Part shown: positions 21,229 through 32,138 of the stretch, one piece after another
Layout: the number at the start of each line of letters is the position of its first letter
Position numbering within the stretch: position 1 is the stretch's first letter
Assembly (NCBI GenBank): GCA_008508345.1
Contig: QNGE01000752.1
Coordinates: forward strand, 116,446 to 180,445
Reading direction: 5' to 3'
Source of the DNA: Paragonimus westermani
Lineage: Eukaryota > Platyhelminthes > Trematoda > Plagiorchiida > Troglotrematidae
DNA: 64,000 nucleotides
Program-made: the position numbers and the translations under genes
The notes under the pieces: generated by a model
Databases searched by the model: none
What the model saw: only the letters and a program-made list of their open reading frames with translations
What the model was told of the DNA's origin: nothing

Positions 21229-21780
21229 CAGCGATCAAGAATTGAAATTTCGAGCAGCTCGTTCGCCAAAATGCGGTTGGTCCGTAGTGAGTTGTTTTAT
21301 CTATTTCGGGATGTATTCAGCCACTCCCCACAATAGCTTTCGATCTGTTCTGTGAATGCAAACGTCACTCTAACTGCAAGTGACCCAGTACACAACATAG
21401 GAGATAGAATAGTTTGACGAGCTGTGTTCGTGATCACGGAGACTGAATCATTCAATGGTTTGAGCTATATGTAATCGTGCAGCCGCACGTGTTTGAGCTA
21501 GAGCAGATTTTAGTTTGTGTACAACATCATTGGCCAAATAGTCCCCTCGGAGTCACAAAAACAGGGCTAACCTCTTTTGAGCCGTCTAGATAGGTTCACT
21601 GCTCTTCCCAGGATAGCCGTTTGTCAGTGCAGTTTTTTCATAATCACCTGTTCTCTGTAGATTTTAAGAGATACGCCTTGCTTTGTGCAACAGCGTTTTG
21701 GCCAAACCACGCTTGTATGCGATTGGAGCAAAACTGGAAAACTGAAGGAAATGATCACCCCCATTTTGTTTTGATCACCA
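21229..21780. other. spacer between inverted-repeat arms
   Basis: About 550 bp with no recognised gene. It contains gtcacaaaaacag at 21552-21564, also present at the outer end of the left arm (20961-20973). Confidence 0.5.
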
Positions 21781-22050
21781 AACATCTCATAACAATAGGT
21801 CACTAAGTTGACCCAGTTAGCTCAGTCGAAATACTGTGCAATCGGAATCCGAAGTTATTGGTTTGATACAAAGCGATGCATATCAGAAATAATCGGCCGG
21901 CATTGTGTACACAAATGTGGCTGAAGTAACCTATCGAGTTGCCATGGTGTTGATTATAAACACTTGGTGTGCTCGTAAACGTGTCTAACCGCCGTCTATT
22001 TCTTTTTCCAATGTACATGATCTGCATGTTTTCTGTTTGCGACCGATGAG
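21781..22050 (+). repeat. right arm of long inverted repeat (about 270 bp)
   Basis: Reverse complement of 20957-21228. In this orientation a tRNA-like head (gttgacccagttagctcagt near 21808) and a B-box-like ggtttgataca (about 21860) are visible, which would suit a SINE. Homology begins about 27 bp before that head, at aacatctcat, which a plain pair of SINE insertions would not explain. Confidence 0.85.
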
Positions 22051-23013
22051 GCTAAGTGAAATGTTAACATCGCAACATGTCTTGTTTCTGCCCTAATGGT
22101 TTAATAGAGTGGTAGACAAGATAGCACGTAGATAACAAAGACTCAGCCTCACTTTGTTCCGGGTTCTCTGAACAGCACATTTTCCCCAAATTTGGCTCGT
22201 CTGTCAACAAACGGTCACAGATGCTACCTAGTATTCCAGATAACGTCAGCGCGTACTGAACAATCTACATGGAGACAAGCACGATCCTTGTTGACCAGAA
22301 GCTAACTCAACAGGCTCTGTTTATGCCGATCAAGTTACGATTGATTGAGAGTCAGTTTGTTCACCAAAAGTTCACTCATAACGACGGTCCTTTCTAAGTT
22401 GTTTAAAATTAGGTTTGATTGGGTCTTTTTTCATACCTTTGCTTGTTTGAAGTCGTACGTTTCCTACACATGCATGTCCATGCTGTCACCTGCTCCCGAC
22501 CAGCTGTTGTACAGTCTGTCTGCGGGTTGGTCAGATTATTGTAAACGATCGATCGTGAAGCTGTACTAGGTTGCCAACGATCGATGGAATGCGTCTCTAG
22601 TGGCTAGTTTATGGGCGGTATTGACAGAACTATTCAGTTATATGGTCCAATAGACGCACCTGTAACTTGTGCACATTACACAAACTCACGTCATAAAGCA
22701 ATTTTCGAGCAAACGTTTGAGTAATTGGAAACGGCGTGGGATTTTTGACAAAACTGTGCATCAGTTCGCTTCTGAGTGATTAGTTTCAAGCTGTTCTAAC
22801 GACTTCCAGTTAACTAACCGTTCGAGGTTAAACACCCCAAAATGTGTGAGGAGGTGAATTTTACGGTTGGCAATTCCGAACATTGAAATTACCATGCTCT
22901 GTAGTGGTTTGTAGCACTCATGAACACTTGTTCTCTGTAACATACAGAATAGAGTCGGTCCAGAGAGCGCATTGTTTAGAACGCGATTAATGGAGCTTAA
23001 ACATTTACGTGCA
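22051..23013. other. no recognisable feature
   Basis: About 960 bp of unique-looking sequence with only chance-length frames. Confidence 0.5.
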
Positions 23014-23166
23014 CCACTACTTACTGGTAATCAAGATATCACTTGACAGGTTTAGTGGTTTCTGTGTTTTCAACTTGGAAAGAAATGCTAGTCGTGGAGT
23101 CATCGATTGGAATTAACAGGACAGTCGCTACACCTTCTCTCGAGACGATAAGGCGATCTGATCATC
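23014..23166 (+). repeat. dispersed repeat family B, copy 3
   Basis: The most complete copy: accactacttactggtaatc, aagatatcacttgac, ttggaaagaaatgctagtcg, catcgattggaattaacagg and cgatctgatcatc. It is not next to a SINE here, which argues that family B is a separate repeat. Confidence 0.65.
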
Positions 23167-23991
23167 TTCGGTCTTTCATCGTCAGGCTAAATACTACACA
23201 TTTATATGGTTTATTCAAGCAGGAAAGAAGGTACAATAATGGATTGACTGGTTCGGTATGAATGTCAGAATGACCAGCTGTTTTTGAGATCTAATTACGT
23301 AACACCCAACAATCGATTGTATAAAATAATGGTGGCTGCTAAGTTAGTGCTCATGGTTACCTGCTGCATTCAATCTGGAGATGGACGTGGGGCCGTTAGA
23401 GATCCGCCGTTTTGAATGCATGGTGGGGAGTGAGTAGGCGAATGGCGACGGCTTCTGCGATTGCCAGCAAGCGACCATTGATTTGTTTTGACTGTACAGC
23501 ACGATCTCGATAGATTGGTTGGAATGAGTCCGTGGGATTGATTGAATAGTTGGACTGCATTAAGTGCACAGTGATCGGAAACGAGCAAGATTTAGGTGAT
23601 GCTCCCGAACGCGTTCAGATAATCACCATGTCGTGTGGCTTACATCACTCGTTTCTGTGAAACGAGTGAAATGGTATACACAGTAAGTGACAACACGAAC
23701 AGGCAATTTATTCTTCAACTGAGGACACAAAATTCGTACGGAATTAAACTGAACACATAGTTTGTCTGGGAACTAGGTCTTGATTAGAGTCATGTTAAGT
23801 GTCACTTACATCATCAGATGCATTATTGCCCATGAGATATAGACAGATTTGTCCGCCATGTGCGGTTCGCCTAATTATATGTTACTTAACATATACCTCT
23901 GAATAAAATTCTCTGCATAGCCATGTTGACTAATGCGTCAAATACGAGTTGCCTTTCTTTCTGTAAAGTGTCACCTCTTTTGCAACTCTCA
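23167..23991. other. no recognisable feature
   Basis: About 820 bp with short frames on the minus strand only; none recognised. Confidence 0.45.
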
Positions 23992-24168
23992 CTTGCAGCT
24001 CGGTTGTTTGTTTGCAAGGTGTAGGCACCTTGATGTTGAATGTTTGAATATGGACGTAGTTATTTTCAGTAGTTAGGTCCCTTCCCGCCCCCTTCTTTCT
24101 TCCTTCTCTCTTTCTATATAGGGTTTGTTGTTTCTTCATGGTTGTGTGGCAGTTAAGCATTAGTGTTG
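23992..24168 (+). repeat. dispersed repeat family A, copy 2
   Basis: Starts cttgcagctcggttgtttg and contains tgtaggcaccttgatgttga. It directly follows the 3' end of the minus-strand Penelope-like remnant at 24200-25500 (that is, to its left), which makes a terminal or untranslated origin plausible. Confidence 0.7.
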
Positions 24169-24199
24169 TATTGCTGTCTACGACGACGTAAGTGTCACC

Positions 24200-25500
24200 C
24201 AAGCAGATTTCCCGTAGCTCTATCGAGCAGATATCGAATGAGAGTGATTTTGTGGCTTAAAGGTACAAAACGATAAAAGTTCGTATATTACCTAACCCGG
24301 GTTAAATTACGCCACACTTTTCTTCGTATCGTCTCATCTAAACAGCGGGATAGGAGTACATGTAGGAATGAGACACATTCGGGTGATTCAGGCTCCATAG
24401 TAAAACGAATAATCCTGTAAGCTGATTTGAACTGCCCCAGTATTTCACTAGAGCCCACTGATTCATCCGCCATACAAACGATTTAATCTATATACCGTTT
24501 ATAAAAATTTGGCAAGTTAATCTGCGTTGCCAACGCACTACTCACACGCTTTACCATAAATCTATCAGCTTGTAATGGTTCTAACAGTGATCCCCATGGC
24601 TATCTCGTCGTTTCTGTTGGTATCATCTACGGAAAAAATTGAAATTGAACATTATAAATGCAACGGTACAACAGCTGTTTTAATTCCTGTATATTTAGTT
24701 CCACACATCCACAGTTACTCTCAAGATTATCGATCAGAAACTCAATTACCTCTCTGAGTGGGATATTCGTGTATAGGGATACTATATCAAGTAAGAATAT
24801 TCTTCCCTTCGACACATCTAGCTCCTTTAGAATTCCAAGGAGTTCGGATGGATCTCACAAAATGTGTGCTGTTAACTTTTCCTCCCATGCTCTAGAATCT
24901 CGATGTGCCGCTTTATAGTTGCATGGTATGACGAATCACCTATGTCAAAGATCGATCGTATACGTATTTCGCTATGATGAACCTTAAGTGAATCGTAAAG
25001 TTTGGGGATTACAGTGCCCACTAGTCTGACACTGAAACCTGCCTGAATCACTAGTTCCCGTTTGTTTCAAACATCAGAACGATTTTGTTAAAACATTTCT
25101 TAGAGTCACCGTTTTATCCGTCTCGCTGTCTAACCATGTAACTTTGGTTGTCTCCCATCAGGGAGTTCATTTTGCGTAAGTAATCCAATTGATCGAGAAT
25201 GACAACTCATGCACCTTTGGCAGGTTGGGGGATTATGATATCTTCGTTTCGTCCTAGAGATGTAAGTGAGAATAAGTGCTATGTTATCACCACGTTTCCA
25301 ACCATTGATTTTCGGGTAAGATATTGATAAAAAAGTTGAACTGCCATGATTTCAGACATTTTACGCCAAGACCTGCTGATAGCTGAAGATCGCTCAGTTA
25401 GTCGAAAAGGTCGTCAAACCGAGTTTCTAAATATAATTGTCGAAACCTACGCTTAGAACAGCAGAATTTTGGTCTTGATGATAGCACTTTAATAGTAGGT
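24200..25500 (-). pseudogene. Penelope-like element 1: N-terminal and RT domains
   Basis: Minus-strand reading, with several frame changes: GRNEDIIIPQPAKGA (about 25260-25215) and LDYLRKMNSLMGDNQSYMV match the N-terminal module of PLEs; VIPKLYDSLKV (about 25015) fits the P-K-x-H-K region; GRIFLLDIVSLYTNIPL (about 24805-24755) holds the first catalytic aspartate; LLYRCIYNVQFQF follows. The Y-x-D-D box reads Y-I-D-stop near 24484. ECVSFLHVLLSRCLDETIRRKVW and YTNFYRFVPL continue to about 24210. No GIY-YIG part follows; the element breaks off beside repeat family A. Confidence 0.8.
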
Positions 25501-25848
25501 TTATCCATTGTTGAAGATGAAAAGTTGTACATACCGTTCAGGACTTCTCAGGAATTCTCCTTTCGGTGTAACTGGAATGACTTGCCCGCGTAGTTTTGAT
25601 GTTATAGCTAGATCCCTGTAATCTTTATGTGATTTCGTCACAGGACTGATTAATACTCTCGGAAACTGTACCGTCCTCGACGAACCACTTTAAGTGTGGT
25701 GTATTTAACCTGGTGAAGAAACACCGAAAGCGAGCCTATTCGCTACATGTCCTCATGTTTAAACCAGGTATATTTATGCAACCTGAGCATTACTTTCAAG
25801 CCAACATAGCTGAGCTTTTGTATATAATTAGTCAATCATGCCAAATGT

Positions 25849-26000
25849 GTTGTCACTGGAGCAGTGGTTAACAGAGTTGCCTCATGAAAACGTGGCCGGA
25901 GTTCTGATTCTGGCCGTTACAGGAATGTGCACTACTGACGAACTCTGGCAAGAGCAAAATCTGAGTACAGTAACTACTTTTAAAGGGCCCCATTGAAATG
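25849..26000 (+). mobile_element. tRNA-derived SINE, plus strand
   Basis: tcactggagcagtggttaac (A-box part), gttgcctcatgaaaacgtgg, ccggagttctgattctggcc (B-box part), then ggaatgtgcactactgacga and gagcaaaatctgagtacag follow the family order. The tail after about 26000 is lost. Confidence 0.75.
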
Positions 26001-28446
26001 TCTTTAGGAATGAGACAGCCATGATAAGCTTTGGGAAATATTCGGTTTATTTTAACTGAAATATGCTACTCCCCCGTAATACTGGGTACGTTGTGATAAG
26101 GTGCATAGGGTATCGATAAATTATCATCATAACTTGACTTAGATAACAATTTTCTGTCTGTACCTTATCTCGATTACACTTATGTCTTCAGACACGAAAT
26201 GAGATCTTTCATGCATTAACCTTTTTTGTTATGGTACAATGTACGTGTTACATCTTCAACCTTGAAAATTGATTTGTGGTTTATCTAGTAGAATCATTTG
26301 TACACATTAACTACTTCGAATATAAGATTGAAAAGTTATAATGCTTGCCATATATGCTACTCGAGTGACTGAGTTCAATCTGTGGGAGCCAGAAGGATGG
26401 AACTAACAAGTGTCGTTGTTTTTCTCACAGTTTGCACCCCTAACCTGGATCAACTGGCTTACTGACAAAGTTTTGTTGTTTCGAACTCAATCATACGTGA
26501 CAGACGGAAATACACCAGCAACTGTTCTCATACACACAGACGAGGGTTTGATGACTGGCGTATGATACCTCGCTTGAATGTAGTTTATTTCAGAAGACCG
26601 TGCGCTCATTAATCTTATGATCATCTTTTCGTATCGTACAGATCACAACAGAATCTTCTGTCCTAATTGGTGAAGCTAGACTGACACAGCCGCAGTAAAC
26701 ATTTGTCACTAATCCTCTCTTTATTTGAAGTTTAAAACTCGGTGGGTTCAACGGTTTGCCTACCACGCACTCCTATTAGAGGTGTGGAGAAACACACTCC
26801 TCAGGTCTTCTGTCACTTTGATATACAGCTCTTGATATTCGTAAACTTTTTGACACGTATTTATTTATTTATCGACGGTGCTCAGGATGTCTACCTTAAA
26901 GTTCATCCCATGTTTCGACAACTTATTTTATGAGCAATTTTTCACAAATAGCATCTGAAATTTACGTGTAAATAACGCCTTATTGTCCAGTCAGATATTT
27001 TGTCTGAAGAAAACAGTTCCGTATTTATAGTCGATTTTTTACAAAAACGCTTTATGGGATACACAACCTCATAGATATTCACGGAGGAAAAAGAGAGGAC
27101 CGATGCATTAGTGTAGATACAGTCGTGAATGAAACGCAAAAGAGTGTGGTAAAAGTGTTGAAAATGTGAAGAAAATAGTTGGCGTGCAGATATGTCAACT
27201 TCAGATACCGAAAACCCGTTTCGACAGGTAGGAGTATTTGATGACCCGTGGGAGTGGCTCAGAAAGATAGCTGGAAAATGTGTAAGGTGCAGCTACCGAC
27301 AGATATATGGGGATAGAATGGGTTGTTAAACCTCTCATCCGATTAGTTAGGGCTAGTGACTGGAGCAGTGTGGACAAATTTGCTTCCACAGTAGGCTGAA
27401 AATTTGGTACTCTTGATGCAAAATCTGAACCGACAAGTGCTCATCCTTGTTTAATACAAGTTTCCTAGGTACTACCCGGTGTGTGGTTTGACTCAAAAGT
27501 GAGTAAATGGAAGTATTATTGCCACAACTTGTTTTACATTCAACAGTATGATTTGCTGGTTTCATTATGCAATTCTGCCTTTAAGACATCATGGAGAAGA
27601 TTCATAGTCATCATTTCCGTTTTGCTCATCCTCATGACCTTCGATCACGCAACTCCTCGCTGAGTAAAATGAATTGTGCTTGCACAGTATACCCTCTCAA
27701 AGCAAAGAGTGTGTTCGACATCGTTCTGTGAGGATAGCAAACAGATGAGTATTACGAGCCAAGCACCACCTACGTGCAATATCCAAAATTATACTGTCTA
27801 TTCTTTGCATTAAACCATGGAAACAATTTTTATTAACGCGTTTTTGTCAGGGACAAATGGAATTTTAGGAATGCCCTAAAAATCGATAAACTTGAGAAAC
27901 AATTTTTATACCTACATATTCACCCATCATAGTTCAGCATTGTTCATTTCGCCCTTAGCCCACGATCACCATTCCTACCGCTCCTATTTAGGCCACCGTG
28001 TTGTGTTCAGTAGGCACGCGCGACCGTGGGACAAGCACGCAATGCGCACGCACTTTGCTATGTCTTCGTGCGTCCGTTTGTGATGTGGGCGCACAAGCCT
28101 ATTATCATGCTGGCTTGCTCGACCAGTCCATCTGATCCTGCAGTGATGACCAGTTGCTTGGACATTAGATTATTCCCAATCATCAGGCGGTGTCGTAGTT
28201 GAAGTCAGTGACGGAATCTTTGTTGTTCCTTTTTGAATGATCATTCGTGAAAGCTGGCAATGGCGGTCTAAAATATGGTGGCCACATGCCAATACTTTGC
28301 TAACTGTCCGAGAGTGGTACGCAACTTCTACATTCTTATGATGAACATACCTGACATATTGTGGATCCCAACGTCTGCGTTCGATCGCTTGCATCGGGTA
28401 GCAACAACGGGTCAACCAATGGAGAGGTTAGGAAGCGAGTATCTGG
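26001..28446. other. no recognisable feature
   Basis: About 2.4 kb with short frames on both strands (26742-26933, 27892-28083, 28170-28415 and others), none with a domain I recognise. Confidence 0.45.
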
Positions 28447-28570
28447 CATTGACTGACAGTGTTTGAGTTTGTACAGACGCAGATAGTTAGGTCATGTACT
28501 AGGAATGCTACCTAGTCATCTGCCACTTTATACACTGTTTACCAATGCTGTGGCAGATTGGCAGTCGTAA
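28447..28570 (+). pseudogene. LINE ORF2 C-terminal fragment
   Basis: The plus strand reads SLYRRR, a stop, then LGHVLGMLPSHLP and later NAVADWQ. This resembles the L-x-R-L-R-W-L-G-H-V-L-R-M-P block near the C terminus of many LINE polyproteins. Only about 40 codons are recognisable, with an internal stop replacing the tryptophan. Confidence 0.55.
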
Positions 28571-29778
28571 GCGTATGTTCTAATCACAGAAACTGCAGCG
28601 AACTTATTATCAGATATGCTGTTGACCTCTGCCGAAAACACCTCAGAATTCAAATATCCAGCTTATTTGATTCATTGTCAACATTTTTTTACCAGACCTG
28701 ACTGTTTTTCATCTGTCAGACTACATCTTATAGAGCTGCTAATACTGTTCATATGTTAACCGTGCGAAATGTGGCATGGCAGATTATTTTAACAGTTGAT
28801 TAAATCCCACTAAGTTACATTTAATTTATTTAATCGAAACAGGTTTAACCGGACAAAAGGTTGAAAATCCTTAACGTGAAGGTTTTGACTAAACCGATGA
28901 ATGTGAACGAATTTGACCATATGGTCGAATGGGAGTTCTTGGGAAAATATAGCCAGACATTGTAGTGCAATACATATTTGGGCACGTGTTTGGTTTTCCA
29001 ACGAACGTTAAGCAACTGATAAATAACCATCAATAACTGTCATTTGAAGCAAGTAACGATTATAGGAATGTTGGCAGATGTGGAGTGTGTACGGTATCTG
29101 CCGATCAATATTGACTGACGCGAAAAGTCAGTTTTAAGGGAGTTCGTATCTTCATTACCTAATCCATCCGATTAGACAAAAACCAGGGTGCTGTGTTAGA
29201 AATCGGTTGATTTATCTTAGAGGTCCTGTTGAGGAAATTGTATCAGGTGAAAATGATTAAACACCGTTTTTAATGCACAACTACCAACGCGGGAAACTGA
29301 AGTGAACAATCCTGGCGTTTTCCAGTGTGGAAGCAGCGAAAGTTGAACCCAGACCATTCGATTATTTTTGGACTGCCTTACACTAGAATACTCTTTTCTC
29401 TTCCCAGTGTTTCAGGAGTTGCACACTCTTCAGGATCTTTCTGTTGTTCAGGTTTTACTCCGTTGTCAAACGGAATGTACATATCGTCAATAAAAATAAT
29501 GTAACTCAGGAATTGGATAGGTTGCTGCCACTAACCTTTATGAGTGAACTCTGATTCAAGCTCCTGATCTTCCCACAGCCCATTAATACAGGTTTTACCC
29601 GCGTGTTGAAGTTGACATCATTCTTGTCAGCGTAAGTTGTCACTGAACGGGCAAACAATTAGTATGGCTCAACAACTCTTGTTTTTAGGTTATGTACTCG
29701 TCCAGTAATACGGGTGCGTGTAACTTTGTGAGCCTACTTCCAATTCACAACCGGAAGGCGTAACTTAATAGTTTACTG
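28571..29778. other. no recognisable feature
   Basis: About 1.2 kb, AT-rich, with no domain or repeat match seen. Confidence 0.45.
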
Positions 29779-29880
29779 GGAAATAGATGGTTTGGCCATA
29801 TACTAAGGATGCCAGCTAGTCGTATGTCAGACCGAGCAATAGTTTCCGATATTACAGCCAACTTGAATAAGTTGCGATTA
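29779..29880 (+). pseudogene. LINE ORF2 C-terminal fragment
   Basis: Reads NRWFGHILRMPASRMSDRAI, again the R-W-x-G-H-x-L-R-M-P block of LINE C termini, and stops soon after. It is a separate, better preserved piece than the one at 28447. No RT domain is nearby. Confidence 0.6.
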
Positions 29881-30975
29881 TGACCTGACGTAAAGAAATG
29901 AAGTTGTTCACCAAGAGATTGACTGCCTTGGATCGGATTCGTCTCCCGAGCTTGGGTCCTCGCTAGTCACAGAGACAGTACCTGGAGTCTTCAGTTGAGA
30001 TGAATTCGCGGGTAAGTTGCTCATAATCAGAAGGTGGATAACGTCAATAATAATACATACATGATATAAATAGCAGTGTGCCAAATATATTTGAATAACA
30101 AAATTATATAACAAAACGTTTGAACTTTTCAAAGTCCTTGGAGCACAGTAGAAATGATTTCTATTGTCATGAATTACCGCCTAAGGTCGCAGAGGCTTGT
30201 GCGGTGCGGCAGGAGGACAAGCTAATGGGAGGCTAGCCCGTTAATCGTACTTTGCTTGCTGTACAAATCTTGAAATCAAAGATCCTTTGGTCAAGACCGT
30301 TTACCGTTAAGCTCGTGTGATGAAGACAAGACATGATGTATTATGTCCCTCTCGTGTACTATTTGAGATGCCTGTTGGTGCTAACCGGTGCAACAGATCC
30401 CGATCATTTTTGATATGTCACTGTTCATGAACAATGACCCTGCCGAACGATGGGTGGGATAATAGATATGGGTGAGTGGGTAGATGCGAGGTAGGATGGT
30501 GCCGACAGCAACGGTGTTGGCCAAACAGTATCCACCAACCTGGTTGGGTCTACAAGGAATAGATACATTTTTAGTAACTCCAAGTCATCATTCAAAATGT
30601 GGATTGAAATCGTAAAGCTGTCGAACGCTTTTCGGATATCAAATATAACATATCAACGCGGTTATTAACATGAGCATGTACGTGGTGAGATCAATAGATT
30701 GATTCACGAACACGTGTTAACTGTCTCAGTTCAAACCGGCACTTACAGCCGATGGCTGGTCATATTCAGTGACGTGAACGTTGTCATCGTTTGGCCGAGT
30801 TACCTGTGAAGTGAGACGACCCTAATGACACGAGACAGTGAAAGTCGTAAGCAAGCTGTCTTGTTGATGACGTTCTTCTTTCGCTTATAGATCAGGCTTT
30901 TACAGTTACATGGGAATATGTGCGGGTTATATATGAATTTATGACAAGTTAAACAGGAACATTAAAATTAGAGAA
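29881..30975. other. no recognisable feature
   Basis: About 1.1 kb. The part around 30175-30300 is more GC-rich (gcttgtgcggtgcggcagg) than its surroundings and could be another repeat, but no second copy was found in this window. Confidence 0.4.
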
Positions 30976-31936
30976 ATGGTACAGATCACAGTCTACTGGG
31001 AGGGTGGGGGTGTTGGTGAATGTGTTCGGGTGTTATACGAGCCTGTCATGACATATTCGTTCATCAATATCAAGCGGTTCACGCTTGTTCGAGTTTCAAG
31101 TGGATGTGGAATGGTTGGCCAGGGGAGGTGGAGGGTTTGTACGAATTGTTTTTGGTCACACAGGCAGGGCTTGTACAGTCTGATAGCAATAGCCTCAGCG
31201 GTTGACAACAATCGCATTCTGACAGTTCTGGAGCCGGCTTGACGAACCTTGTAGATGATTCGAAATGCTTCATCCGGATTTATTCGGTGGCCAGTGTCGA
31301 TTTGGTGAGAGCCGATTGCACTGGAAATGGGCTTTAGCGAACCGTTGTGAAGCCATTTCGGTAGGTGTTTACGAATCCTTTCCGATAGGCGCCTTGTGGT
31401 CCTCCCAACGTAACCTGCTTGACAACAACAGGTGAGAGAGTAGATACAGAAAGACGAAGAGAACTTTGGCAAACTATCCTTAAGGCGTGGCACCAGTACC
31501 GGACAGGTGTCGAACGACACGATAAGTATCGCTGCAGGGTAGGCAATCTAGCCCGCGTTTGAAAGTCTGTGGCTAATTATTTCACTATTAACTTCTCCTC
31601 TATATGAGAGACAGATGAAAACCGGATTTTTCTGTGCTGTCTGGACGAGTTCTAGCTTCGTACCGGAATGCAGATTTTTATCTATGAATCTCTCAGGGTA
31701 TCCATTTCTAGTGAGAGTTTCTCGAATATATCTCACCTCCTACTGGAGAGTGTCGGGTGTACAGATCTTTTGTGCTCTGTTCAACAGACAGCGTACCAAA
31801 TTTCTTTTGTACTTCAACGGGACAAAACTGTAAAAGTTCGTGTATTGACCCGTCCATGTCTTTTTCCTATAAATAGATCTTTGAAGTGTCCCCTCTGGTC
31901 GACGAATGTAATTGTAAAAGCCCGCTGTTTGCAAAA
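30976..31936 (-). pseudogene. Penelope-like element 2: RT C-terminal part and GIY-YIG nuclease
   Basis: On the minus strand one frame runs from 31934 to 30993 with only two stops, both TAG (31740-31742 and 31548-31550). It covers the end of the RT (EGTLQRSIYRKKTWTGQY, FYSFVPLKYKRNLVRCL), a linker (ETLTRNGYPERFIDKNL, RGEVNSEIISHRL) and a GIY-YIG endonuclease. Counting from the methionine at 31520, the GIY-equivalent is CIY at 25-27, the YIG-equivalent is YVG at 37-39, basic residues follow at 43-44, and a glutamate (AEA) at 109 fits the catalytic acidic position. The C terminus LYKPCLCDQKQFVQTLHLPW is also typical. It is 5'-truncated: the N-terminal module and RT core are absent. Confidence 0.85.
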
Positions 31937-31981
31937 TTGACTTCTGAATTCTACGGGAATCTGGAAAAGACAGAAAAAAGA

Positions 31982-32138
31982 CTTATAGATCGGTTGTTTG
32001 TTTGCACGACGTAGTCACCATGATGCCGAAGGTTTGGGTATAGGAATAGTTGTTCCCAGTTGTTAGATTCCTTCCATTTCTCTATTCTGTTGTGTACGAT
32101 GTGAGCTTTTTCATGTTTGTTTAACGATTAAACATGAA
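31982..32138 (+). repeat. dispersed repeat family A, copy 3
   Basis: Matches the other copies at cggttgtttgtttgcac, gtagtcaccatgatgc and the later ttcctt-cc-ttctct block. It lies just upstream (to the right) of minus-strand PLE 2, the opposite side from copy 2 relative to PLE 1. A repeat on both ends of PLEs would fit the terminal repeats such elements often carry. Confidence 0.6.

Noticed and set aside
20937..22027. Matching open frames (about 80 codons) in both arms of the inverted repeat
   Set aside because: The arms are about 95% identical DNA, so a shared frame follows automatically. Small indels alter the frame ends and no domain is present.
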